In this document: in pieces, positions 35,571 to 42,864 of the stretch
How positions within the stretch are numbered: the stretch's first letter is position 1
Layout: each line of letters starts with the position of its first letter
Source: Bacteroidales bacterium
GTDB taxonomy: Bacteria; Bacteroidota; Bacteroidia; Bacteroidales; Bacteroidaceae
Direction of reading: 5' to 3'
Assembly (NCBI GenBank): GCA_015060905.1
Contig: SUXQ01000004.1
Location: 62,001 to 126,000, forward strand
DNA length: 64,000 bases
Notes under the pieces: generated by a model
What the model was told of the DNA's origin: nothing
What the model saw: only the letters and a program-made list of their open reading frames with translations
The model's database searches: none
Position numbers and translations under genes: made by a program

Positions 35571-36041
35571 ATGAAGAAAATCAAAAATCCTTGGATAGGA
35601 AAAGAGGGCTATCAATGTATCGGATGTTGCCCTACAAACGAAGCAGGCCTTAAAATGGAATTCTACGAAGATGGCGATGATATTGTATGTCATTGGCATC
35701 CTCAAGCAAGATATCAAGGTTGGACAGATGTACTGCACGGCGGCATTCAGGCTTTGTTGCTCGACGAAACAAGCGGATGGGTAGTGTCGCGCAAACTACA
35801 GACAGCAGCCGTTACGGCAAAGATGGAATTGCAGTTTAAAAAGTCAATTTCGACAAATGAAAAGTGCTTGGAAATTCGCGGTCGAGTGTTGAGCCAACGT
35901 CGTAATCTTGCCGAAATTGAAGCTTGCATATACGACAGTAATAAGGACCTATGCTGCCGTTCGGTAGCAACATTCTTCTGTATGACTAAAGAAAAAGCCG
36001 CAGCCGAAATGGGATTCGTGCCATTTGAACTTGAAGAGTAA
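35571..36041 (+). CDS. PaaI-type hotdog-fold thioesterase
   Basis: 156 residues from the ATG at 35571 (MKKIKNPW), placed well after the promoter. The hotdog core has YQGWTDVLHGGIQALLLDETSGW (about 55-77), the HGG(I)xxxLxDE pattern of PaaI/YbgC-like acyl-CoA thioesterases, and a later strand VRSVATFF-like segment. The N-terminus has a CIGCCP motif, seen in some members. Its substrate is unknown. A decayed copy of its last ~24 codons lies at 39976-40048, so the two flank a 4-kb segment. Confidence 0.85.
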   Translation: MKKIKNPWIGKEGYQCIGCCPTNEAGLKMEFYEDGDDIVCHWHPQARYQGWTDVLHGGIQALLLDETSGWVVSRKLQTAAVTAKMELQFKKSISTNEKCLEIRGRVLSQRRNLAEIEACIYDSNKDLCCRSVATFFCMTKEKAAAEMGFVPFELEE

Positions 36042-36059
36042 TTACCGAGTTATAATAGT

Positions 36060-36103
36060 AAACTCCTACCTATCATTAAAATAATTAATAGGTAGGAGTT
36101 TTT
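36060..36103 (+). terminator. thioesterase terminator
   Basis: 14-base perfect arms (AAACTCCTACCTAT and complement), AT-rich loop, T6. Confidence 0.9.
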
Positions 36104-36120
36104 TACCTGAGTTATTAGTA

Positions 36121-36510
36121 TTAATTTAACCTTAGTTCGATATAATTTTAAATGTTTCTTTTATTATGGTGATTGAGGAAAAAGTTACCTTATTCGTTGC
36201 TGACTTTTGTATTCTACGGTAGTTTTTACCCTTAATCATTGGTTGCTAATTTATTGGTAGTGGTTTCTATTCTAACTTTTTGTCGCACAAAAAGTTAGCA
36301 AAAAGGCACAGCGCAGCCGAAGTTAGCCGAAGGCAAAGATCTTTCCGTGTGCCGGGGTTTTTGCTTCTTTTGCCCGGCAAAAGAAGAGAATAGAAAAAGA
36401 AGCCTTGCAAATTGCAACTACAATTAAGGGTGAAATAGACTACAAATATAAAATCCTCAATCACCATAATAAAATACGAATTTTATATCGAACTGACGTT
36501 AATTTATGTT
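36121..36510. repeat. MITE-like ~390-bp element with long imperfect terminal inverted repeats
   Basis: Outer arms: AGTTCGATATAA at 36134-36145 and its complement at 36483-36494. Next inward, a perfect 21-base pair of arms (core TTTATTATGGTGATTGAGG) at 36159-36179 and 36454-36474, then a looser pairing of ACCCTTAAT...CTATTCT with its complement. The centre holds GC-rich hairpins (AACTTTTTGTCGCACAAAAAGTT). No credible gene lies inside. It looks like a non-autonomous mobile element or a very long structured noncoding repeat. Confidence 0.6.
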
Positions 36511-36516
36511 ATACTG

Positions 36517-36808
36517 AAGTTTTGTTTTCTCGCTCGCTTGTTACTATTTTTGCGATAAACGCGAATATAGACTGCGCTCGCTTTGAAAAATATTGAAGTA
36601 AACTTCATATTTCTCGCTCGCTTGTTACTATTTTTGCGATAAACGCGAATATAGACTGCGCTCGCTTTGAAAAATATTGAAGTAAACTTCATATTTCTTG
36701 CTCGCTTGTTACTATTTTTGCGATAAACGCGAATATAGACTGCGCTCGCTTTGAAAAATATTGAAGTAAACTTCATATATCTCGCTCGCTTGTTACTATT
36801 TTTGTAAC
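36517..36808 (+). repeat. 84-bp tandem promoter-like array upstream of umuDC
   Basis: CTCGCTCG-containing units start at 36529, 36613, 36697 and 36781, an exact 84-base period: three full units and a partial fourth. Each unit has a -7-like TATTTTTG, a GCG-ATAAA-CGC mini-hairpin, CGCTCGC and the palindrome TGAAGT-AA-ACTTCA. Units are nearly identical, so the array arose recently by duplication. The last -7 box (36797-36804) lies 8 bases before the umuD ATG. Confidence 0.85.
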
Positions 36809-36812
36809 TGTT

Positions 36813-37241
36813 ATGAAAAAGTTTGTACCACATAAGATTAATAGTGAGTCTTCATTCGGAAGTGAACTCTTGGGTGATGTTAAGGCCGGATTTCCTTCTC
36901 CGGCCGGAGAGATTAGTGAGAGTTTAGACCTTGTGAAATTATTGGTTAAGCATAGGGCATCGACATTCTTTTTTCGTGTCAGTGGTGTTTCTATGGTTGA
37001 TGCGGCACTGGATGAGGGGGATATTATTATTGTTGACCGCGCTATAGACCCATATAATAATTGTAAGGCCGTCTGTTTTATTGATGGTGAGTATACGGTG
37101 AAGCGTGTGGAAATGGGTGGAAGTTGTATTCGGTTGATGCCTGCCAATGAAAATTGTGCTGTATATAAGCCTATAGAAGTGGCCCCGGATAATGAACTTA
37201 TTATTTGGGGTGTTGTAACTTACGTTATAAAGAAGATGTAA
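36813..37241 (+). CDS. umuD: UmuD-like S24 peptidase, translesion polymerase partner
   Basis: 142 residues. The self-cleavage site is AGFPSPAG (about 25-32), the catalytic Ser is in VSGVSMVDAALDEGDIII (about 60), and the Lys in EYTVKRVE (about 97). After RecA-stimulated cleavage UmuD' joins UmuC to form a mutagenic polymerase. The start follows the last -7 box of the repeat array so closely that the mRNA would have almost no leader. It is followed 2 bases later by umuC. No LexA-type box is recognised; the array palindrome is the obvious candidate operator. Confidence 0.9.
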   Translation: MKKFVPHKINSESSFGSELLGDVKAGFPSPAGEISESLDLVKLLVKHRASTFFFRVSGVSMVDAALDEGDIIIVDRAIDPYNNCKAVCFIDGEYTVKRVEMGGSCIRLMPANENCAVYKPIEVAPDNELIIWGVVTYVIKKM

Positions 37242-37243
37242 CG

Positions 37244-38509
37244 ATGTTTGCCCTTGCCGACTGTAATAATTTCTTTGTTTCTTGTGAACGTGTCTTCAGG
37301 CCCGATTTACAGGGTAAGCCTGTGATTGTTCTTTCGAGCAATGATGGGTGTGTAGTTGCACGCAGTAATGAGGCAAAGGCTCTCGGCATTAAGATGGGTG
37401 CCCCTTTTTTCAAGATTAAGTATCTTGTAGAGAAACATAATGTAGCGGTTTTTTCTGGAAATATGGCCCTGTATGGTGATATGTCGCAGCGTGTTCGTTG
37501 GGTGCTCGAGGAGTTTGCTCCGTCTATCGAGGTTTATTCGATTGATGAGGCGTTTCTTGACTTGCGGGGAATGACAAATGTGGATTTTGATATGTATGCG
37601 AAATATATTTCGCAGCGTTGCTGGAAACTGACTTATATTCCTGTGTCTGTGGGAATTGCGCCTACGAAAACTCTTGCAAAGATTGCTTCTAAACTATGCA
37701 AATTGTATCCAAAATTGAATGGAGGTTGCTATATGCATCGTCCCGAGGATGTTGAGAAGGTGCTTCGCAATTTTCCTGTTGAAGATGTTTGGGGTATTGG
37801 TCGAAAGTCGGTACCGAAATTAATGGCACTGGATGTAAAAACAGCTTTTGACTTTACTCGTTTGGGAGAGGGGGTTATAAGAAATATATTAGGTGTGACC
37901 GGCGTAAGGACTTGGAAGGAACTGCAAGGAATACCTTGTATTGAGTTTGAGGAAGGGTTCGAGGCGAAGCAGTCTATATGTGTTTCTCGTAGTTTTTCGT
38001 CGGAAATCTATGATGTTGGAGAATTGCAGGAACAGGTTGCAAATTTTGCTTCCTCTATGGTTGTAAAGTTACGCCAACAGTATTCTGCAGTATGTGAAAT
38101 GGTGGTTTTTGCTTATACTAATCGTTTCAAAGATGAACTTCCGCAGACGCGTGCAAATCTTCTTGTGAGTTTTGAAACTCCTACCTCTGACCATAGGTGT
38201 ATAATCACTAAAGCTGTGGCTGCTACAAGGGAACTTTTCGAGGATGGCTATGGATATAAAAAGGCGGGGGTGATTGCAACGAAAATTGTTGCCGAAAAAA
38301 ATATTATGCACACTCTGTTTGAAGATACAGAGGCTATCGAGCGTGAACGCAAGATAACCTCTGCTTTAGATGCTATAAACAGTACCTTTGGGCGAGGTAC
38401 TGTAAAATTGGCTGTTCAAGGTAGTGGAAATATTAAGACATCGAGCGAGAATCAGTCTCCGCACTATACTACTTTGTGGCGTGATATTCCAAATGTTACT
38501 GTAAAATAG
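37244..38509 (+). CDS. umuC: Y-family translesion DNA polymerase subunit UmuC
   Basis: 421 residues from the ATG at 37244 (MFALADCNNFF), two bases after the umuD stop. The polymerase motifs are intact: ADCNNFFVSCERVF at the start and EVYSIDEAFLDL (about 97-108) with the catalytic Asp-Glu. The fingers/thumb region has GIGRKSVPKL. The C-terminal ~60 residues correspond to the UmuC-specific tail. It copies past lesions with low fidelity. Together with umuD this is an SOS mutagenesis operon of plasmid/integrative type common in Bacteroidetes. Confidence 0.95.
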   Translation: MFALADCNNFFVSCERVFRPDLQGKPVIVLSSNDGCVVARSNEAKALGIKMGAPFFKIKYLVEKHNVAVFSGNMALYGDMSQRVRWVLEEFAPSIEVYSIDEAFLDLRGMTNVDFDMYAKYISQRCWKLTYIPVSVGIAPTKTLAKIASKLCKLYPKLNGGCYMHRPEDVEKVLRNFPVEDVWGIGRKSVPKLMALDVKTAFDFTRLGEGVIRNILGVTGVRTWKELQGIPCIEFEEGFEAKQSICVSRSFSSEIYDVGELQEQVANFASSMVVKLRQQYSAVCEMVVFAYTNRFKDELPQTRANLLVSFETPTSDHRCIITKAVAATRELFEDGYGYKKAGVIATKIVAEKNIMHTLFEDTEAIERERKITSALDAINSTFGRGTVKLAVQGSGNIKTSSENQSPHYTTLWRDIPNVTVK

Positions 38510-38510
38510 T

Positions 38511-38542
38511 ATGTGCGGGTATTTAATAGTGTACCCGCACAT
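38511..38542. terminator. hairpin between convergent umuC and DUF1080-PHP genes
   Basis: ATGTGCGGGTA pairs perfectly with TACCCGCACAT around a 10-base loop; the tail is only weakly T-rich. Confidence 0.65.
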
Positions 38543-38554
38543 TTGGAAAAATCT

Positions 38555-39931
38555 TTACTCTTTATTATATATTACTACGGGGCGTGTGCGCCTGATGCTC
38601 ATTGAGGGGAACCAAATATCCTCGGCTGTTATTCCGCATTTTTCTATTGCTTCAATGCAGTATTCGAGTTTGCCGAAATTGGCATCAACGTTGTTTGTGC
38701 CAAATGTGAATTTTAGACCACGCTCTTTGGCCATGCTTATTATTTTCAGGCCGGGGATTTTGTATCTTGGGTTTATTTCCAATGCTATGCTGTGACGCTC
38801 GAGTACGTCGAGTACTTTATTAATGCGTGCATCTGTCCAAAAATTGTCGTAATCGACGTTCATTTCATCGGGAATGTATGTGGGATTCGCAAATATATCG
38901 GCAGGCTCGTTGGTGAGTATTTTTACTGTCTGCTCCACAATGATGTCCATATATTCTTCTTTTGAAAGTCCATCGTAGTGAACCTCTTCGGCACGATAGA
39001 TACGAGAGTTGCGATTTTTGTGGTCTTTTATGGTCATTGCGTCGGTAAAAAGGTAGTCGAAGATTCCGAGTGCTTCTTGCGAAAAGGTTGATGTCCATCT
39101 GCGACCTTCGCCCTGAACGCCACACAGGAAGGGCAGGGGCTTTACTTCTTCGTAATATTCATAAACCTCTTTGTCGTTGGCGAGCATACGTCCGACGCCA
39201 CCCTCGCCGGCGTTGGGTGCTACTCCGTAGTTTATGCCGTAGTTCATGGACATTGCGTGTGCCATTTCTTTTGTAAGGCCGCCTTTGAGGTGTACGTGGT
39301 AATCTATCACCGGAAAGTTGCTTTGTTGCAGACGTATTATTGCGTCGCTCTGCTCGTCTATTGCGGGAAGAGTGTCATTCTCGTTACGTGCATCGTCAGC
39401 TAATGGGGTAATGTGAAGGTCGCGGAATTTGGTGGTACCGCTTTTTCCTATGAGCATGATGTTGCCCGAACTTATAAGACGTTGAGAGTATTCGGCGGTA
39501 CGGTAGGGCTTTACAGGCTCGGTGTAACATACTACATCTGTACCGTTGATGCTTATGGCGATATTTTTTCCGCGGACGGCTATCTGAAAGTCGAACCAGC
39601 AACTGTCTTGTGCTAATGAACGGTAGAGGTTGCGTACGGCTGTAAGGCTGCCGCTTTTTCGTGTGCCGTCGATTGCTCCGTTGCGGAAGATTACTTCGTA
39701 GCCGCTTGTGCCGTCTGTGTGGAACAGGAGCGTGGCTTCGGCATCTTTTTCGGTTAAGGCCTTGCCTTGCATGATGAAGTTTTTATACTCTCGGGTGGAT
39801 GTTAGTTTGTCGCCTGTGGCGAGTCTCATTTCTTCGTTTTTTACGATTGAGCCGTCGGTGTTTTTCCATCCGTCGGTTGCGTTGCACGAGAGGATGAGTA
39901 GTGATAGTAGTGATAAAATGTAGTTTTTCAT
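38555..39931 (-). CDS. lipoprotein with DUF1080-like lectin domain and PHP/amidohydrolase-like domain
   Basis: 458 residues. The signal ends in LLILSC (lipidated Cys about 16). Residues ~20-180 look like a DUF1080/3-keto-disaccharide hydrolase-type jelly roll (EATLLFHTDGTSGYEVIF, FRDLHITPL). From about 205 a metal-dependent TIM-barrel begins (VIDYHVHLKGG), with later ALEINPRYKIPG and FTFGTNNVDAN motifs resembling PHP or amidohydrolase enzymes. A secreted sugar- or phosphoester-acting hydrolase is plausible; the substrate is unknown. Its promoter uses bases of a decayed thioesterase fragment. Confidence 0.75.
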   Translation of the reverse strand: MKNYILSLLSLLILSCNATDGWKNTDGSIVKNEEMRLATGDKLTSTREYKNFIMQGKALTEKDAEATLLFHTDGTSGYEVIFRNGAIDGTRKSGSLTAVRNLYRSLAQDSCWFDFQIAVRGKNIAISINGTDVVCYTEPVKPYRTAEYSQRLISSGNIMLIGKSGTTKFRDLHITPLADDARNENDTLPAIDEQSDAIIRLQQSNFPVIDYHVHLKGGLTKEMAHAMSMNYGINYGVAPNAGEGGVGRMLANDKEVYEYYEEVKPLPFLCGVQGEGRRWTSTFSQEALGIFDYLFTDAMTIKDHKNRNSRIYRAEEVHYDGLSKEEYMDIIVEQTVKILTNEPADIFANPTYIPDEMNVDYDNFWTDARINKVLDVLERHSIALEINPRYKIPGLKIISMAKERGLKFTFGTNNVDANFGKLEYCIEAIEKCGITAEDIWFPSMSIRRTRPVVIYNKE

Positions 39932-39965
39932 TGTTGTCAGGAAGTTACTTAAATGTATATGATTG

Positions 39966-39996
39966 CAAAAATAGGAACATTTTTCTGTATATCAAA
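39966..39996 (-). promoter_or_regulatory. promoter of the DUF1080-PHP gene, partly inside a gene relic
   Basis: On the minus strand TTTG (39996-39993), 19 bases, TATTTTTG (39973-39966), 35 bases before the ATG. Confidence 0.65.
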
Positions 39997-40048
39997 GGAA
40001 AAAGCAGCAGTTGAAATAGAATTCGTCCCATTTGAACTTGAAGAGTAA
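39976..40048 (+). pseudogene. relic of the thioesterase gene 3' end
   Basis: Reads TFFCISKEKAAVEIEFV then PFELEE and stop, against TFFCMTKEKAAAEMGFV then PFELEE in the intact gene at 35571-36041. The similarity continues ~14 bases past the stop (CCGAATTATAAT against CCGAGTTATAAT) and then ends. Only the last ~24 codons remain. The relic and the intact copy are in the same orientation, 4 kb apart. Confidence 0.85.
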
Positions 40049-40204
40049 TTTCCGAATTATAATATCAAAAATTTATTGATTGGAATAGAGTTTTATTATG
40101 TTACACAAAAAAGCGAAGCATTTTGCCCCGCTTTAAGTGTTTTCACAACGGAATATCTTACATCAAAAACATGAATGATGTTGTTTCCATGTTGTCAAAG
40201 ATTG

Positions 40205-40443
40205 TCGAAAATCTTAGATATAAAAAATGACGATTAAAGCCTTTAGCCTCGGATGTGCAATCCGAACCAGTACTTTAATCATCATTTCTCACTGCAAATG
40301 TAGCACTATTTTTATAAACTCCAACAAAAAAGGGCATCTTTTTGGGGGTAGGGGAATTAATTTCCCTATCACTCCACCGGCGCAACCTTCCTTATCGCGC
40401 CAATCAGCGGGGGCAGCAAGCCCATCGGCGCCGACTGATATTA
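40205..40443. other. structured noncoding stretch downstream of the sigma factor gene
   Basis: Holds an inverted repeat (GATTAAAG at about 40230 with CTTTAATC near 40275, inner CGGAT/ATCCG) and, nearer the sigma gene, a small TAGGG/CCCTA hairpin in an unusually GC-rich block with GGCGCC. On the minus strand these could end the sigma factor transcript. No gene is supported. Confidence 0.4.
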
Positions 40444-40938
40444 CTATCTTACATAGTCTTTAAGCAGTTCCTGTAACTTTGTGCGTGCAGTATGTATGCG
40501 ACTTTTTACTGTACCAATGGGAACATTCAGTCCCTCGGCAATTTCGTGATATTTGTAACCATCGGCATACATTGAAAATGGCAAACAATATTCTATGGGC
40601 AGACTGTTTATTGCACATATTATTTCGTGCGCATCAATGTAACAGTCGCGATATTCGCCGTCGAAGATTGCTCCGTCGGCTATTGAAACACTGCGAGCGG
40701 AACGTACACGTTCATTTAGGAATATATTATACATTATCGTTGCAGCCCAGCCTTTGAAGTTGCCATTATACACAAAGCTATCGAAATTACACAACACTTT
40801 TACAGATGTATCTTGAAGAAGGTCGGCGGCACGCCCTATGTCACCGGTCAAACTAAAGGCGTAGGTCTTAAGAAGAGGCAGTATTGCTATTAACTTTTCG
40901 CCTATTGTTTCGTCATTAGGAGTATGTTGAGAATTCAT
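40444..40938 (-). CDS. ECF-family RNA polymerase sigma factor
   Basis: 164 residues. Region 2 contains DLLQDTSVKVLCNFDSF and NFKGWAATIMYNIFLNERV (about 40-80, -10 recognition and core binding). Region 4 has LPIEYCLPFSMYADGYKYHEIAEGL and PIGTVKSRIHTARTKL (about 112-155), the -35 helix-turn-helix. It directs RNA polymerase to a dedicated set of promoters. No anti-sigma (FecR-like) gene is next to it, so control is unclear. Whether it drives the unusual phage-module promoters cannot be told from the sequence. Confidence 0.92.
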   Translation of the reverse strand: MNSQHTPNDETIGEKLIAILPLLKTYAFSLTGDIGRAADLLQDTSVKVLCNFDSFVYNGNFKGWAATIMYNIFLNERVRSARSVSIADGAIFDGEYRDCYIDAHEIICAINSLPIEYCLPFSMYADGYKYHEIAEGLNVPIGTVKSRIHTARTKLQELLKDYVR

Positions 40939-41190
40939 GAATATTGTGTGTGTTTGTCAATAATTATTAAACTAAACAAAGAAGCAGGGGTTTTTGTTCA
41001 CAGAAAAAAAATTTTTATTGACTTTTTCTCACTAACGACGAAAATGGATGTTTTTAAGAATATAATTTGTTGGGAATATAAATATTGTTTAGTATTTGTG
41101 TAAAGTTTATAAAGGCAGGGTGTAATTATGGGGAATAATGAGAAAATTTGGCTCAACAACCCATTATAAGAAAGAAATATTTAAGAAACA
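40939..41190. other. AT-rich spacer without visible gene
   Basis: Between the sigma factor start and the tRNA terminator. Very AT-rich; it should hold the sigma gene promoter but no strong consensus match is seen. Confidence 0.4.
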
Positions 41191-41224
41191 CAAAAAAGAG
41201 TTGCGATTTTCGCAACTCTTTTTG
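41191..41224 (-). terminator. tRNA-Asn terminator
   Basis: 14-base arms (AAAAAGAGTTGCGA and complement) with a short TTT loop, directly at the tRNA 3' end. Confidence 0.88.
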
Positions 41225-41298
41225 CTCTTCCTCTTGGACTTGAACCAAGGACCCTCTGATTAACAGTCAGATGCTCTAACCGACTGAGCTAAGGAAGA
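41225..41298 (-). tRNA. tRNA-Asn (GTT anticodon)
   Basis: 74 bases fold as a cloverleaf: acceptor TCTTCCT/AGGAAGA, D arm GCTC...GAGC, anticodon loop CTGTTAA (GTT), T arm CTTGG TTCAAGT CCAAG, discriminator G. CCA is not encoded. A promoter (TTG, 20 bases, TACTTTTG at 41345-41338) precedes it on the minus strand. The gene lies beside the phage lysis cassette; tRNA genes are common integration sites. Confidence 0.95.
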
Positions 41299-41541
41299 AT
41301 TTTTGTCTGAAGATTTACTCTTCTTCGTTTGACGATGCAAAAGTAGTGCTTTGTTTTTAATTATCCAACTATTTTGCGTTTTTTTTTCGAGAAATCTACA
41401 TTTTCATATGAAACATATATAAAAAACAGGTATTTGACTGAAATAGATTTCCGAATCATCCAAAATACGCACGATAATTAGTGATAATTCTTCACGTTTC
41501 TTTTATAAGAATATACGAGTATTCCAGAGAATATATGAAAT

Positions 41542-41916
41542 TTATCTTTTAATAAAAATAATAATTCCCGCGAGCAGTGGCACAATCCACAATGCCGCGC
41601 CTCCAAGTTCCAGCTTCCTCTGCTGCCAAAAAGTTAGGGGCTTTTCCACCTCCACTATTTTTGCAACAGTGTCGCAGCGCACCACACTCACCGTGTCGCG
41701 CACAATCCTGTCACGATAAACATACTTTAAACACTGTTTAAAAACTGTGTCAGCCTTTGTTTCCACAAACACACTGTCGCGCTCATAGATGCTGTCGCGC
41801 ACTACTTTTGCAATAAACACGCTATCCACTCGCACCGTCTCCACAGGCACGTACCTTGTAGAGGTGCAGCCTCCAACCAACAGCGCAAATAAAAAAACAA
41901 CAAACAGACGCATCAT
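41542..41916 (-). CDS. unimolecular spanin-like lipoprotein of the lysis cassette
   Basis: 124 residues. N-terminal lipoprotein signal (LFALLVGGC, lipidated Cys about 17), an extended beta-rich repetitive middle (VRVDSVFIAKVVRDSIYERDSVF, then RDRIVRDTVSVV), and a C-terminal membrane segment (AALWIVPLLAGIIIF). Lipid anchor at one end and membrane helix at the other is the layout of u-spanins, which link inner and outer membranes and fuse them in the last step of phage lysis. The stop-start overlap with the lysozyme gene supports one lysis operon. The family itself is not named. Confidence 0.7.
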   Translation of the reverse strand: MMRLFVVFLFALLVGGCTSTRYVPVETVRVDSVFIAKVVRDSIYERDSVFVETKADTVFKQCLKYVYRDRIVRDTVSVVRCDTVAKIVEVEKPLTFWQQRKLELGGAALWIVPLLAGIIIFIKR

Positions 41917-42377
41917 TGCTCACTTAAAAACATTTCACACTCACGCCGGCGACGCTTCACAAGCCCCGGCAATTTCTCTTTCTTCCCGCCGACGGTACCA
42001 TACACCCATTTGCCAAACTCCCGGGCAACCTCCTCAGCCGAAGCACCCATGCACAATTTTTTGCGCATCGTCGAGGTCTGAAAAGCCCCGGTACCCACGT
42101 TGAAAATAAAACTCACAAGAGCATCGAACATCCCTTGCGTCAATATTTTTGCAAACGACTGCCTGTTCAGGTAACGCTCGAAACGCCCAACATCCTCGCG
42201 CAGCAACGCCATCGCCTGTTCCTCAGTGATTATCAACCCCCGGCTGATGGGAAGGCCATCGACACCACCCGTATGCCCCACGCCAATCGTCCACACCCCC
42301 GCAGGGCACTTGTACGCCTTTAGTTCCAATCCCTCAAAGGCGATAATCATCTGCAACCCCTTATCACTTATCTGCAT
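41913..42377 (-). CDS. phage lysozyme (GH24 endolysin)
   Basis: 154 residues from the ATG at 42377 (MQISDKGLQMI); the longer frame from 42416 adds a basic stretch overlapping the holin gene. The T4-type catalytic spacing is present: Glu in AFEG, 8 residues to Cys, 5 residues to Thr (TIGVGHTGG). NVGTGAF and the late LPGLVKRRRRECEMFL are conserved in phage GH24 enzymes. It cleaves peptidoglycan between MurNAc and GlcNAc. No signal peptide, so it needs the holin to reach the wall. Second gene of the holin-lysozyme-spanin operon. Confidence 0.92.
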   Translation of the reverse strand: MQISDKGLQMIIAFEGLELKAYKCPAGVWTIGVGHTGGVDGLPISRGLIITEEQAMALLREDVGRFERYLNRQSFAKILTQGMFDALVSFIFNVGTGAFQTSTMRKKLCMGASAEEVAREFGKWVYGTVGGKKEKLPGLVKRRRRECEMFLSEQ

Positions 42378-42849
42378 TTCTATCCTCCTTTCTCTGTTTG
42401 ATAATTTCCGCCACAAACGGCAAGGTCTTTACGAACGCCAACGTCAGCGCGTTGTAAAGTAGGTCCACTGCCTTGTAAGCAGGCGTTTCGTTACGTAGCA
42501 CACTGCGAATGTTGCGCACAATATTGGTCGAGTAGCAATATACAAGAATCCAGCAGAATGATGACACACATTGGTTAAGCACCTCCTCGCACATATTCTG
42601 AAAATAGCCTATTCCATAGAGCGACGCACACAGCGTAAAAAACATTGTCGCATGTGTGATACAGGTAATCGCCTTTCGCATGGAAAAATCCTTGCCACGC
42701 AACACATCCGCCAACAATCCGAATAAAAAGTTCAGCCCGAAAAGCCACACAAGAGCAATAAAATTACTCTCTATGGGAGCAAAAAAAGCGAGCATTTCCG
42801 AAAGTATCCCGATGATTGCCGCTTTTACGAAAGTTATAAAATCGTTCAT
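42364..42849 (-). CDS. phage holin
   Basis: 161 residues with about four membrane segments: IIGILSEMLAFFAPI, ALVWLFGLNFLFGLLADVL, ATMFFTLCASLYGIGYF and VSSFCWILVYCYSTNIV, then a charged C-terminal tail. This is the Bacteroidetes phage holin type found before lysozymes. It would make membrane holes to release the endolysin. It is the first gene of the lysis operon and overlaps the lysozyme start by 14 bases. Its promoter shares spacing and the TAATTC core with the terminase and capsid promoters. Confidence 0.8.
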   Translation of the reverse strand: MNDFITFVKAAIIGILSEMLAFFAPIESNFIALVWLFGLNFLFGLLADVLRGKDFSMRKAITCITHATMFFTLCASLYGIGYFQNMCEEVLNQCVSSFCWILVYCYSTNIVRNIRSVLRNETPAYKAVDLLYNALTLAFVKTLPFVAEIIKQRKEDRNADK

Positions 42850-42864
42850 ATTTACTTTTTACTG

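Noticed and set aside
36517-36808. Tandem repeats as a CRISPR array
   Set aside because: The whole 84-bp unit repeats with no variable spacers, and no cas genes are in the window. The same holds for 55244-55463.
36504-36833. Minus-strand frame with repeated KNSNKRARNMKFTSIFFKA units
   Set aside because: It is the reverse reading of the 84-bp promoter array; the period is a multiple of three, so the frame stays open by chance.
41140-41165. AATTTGGCT near the tRNA as a second copy of the repressor operator
   Set aside because: Only half of the palindrome is present and it does not sit in a promoter position.
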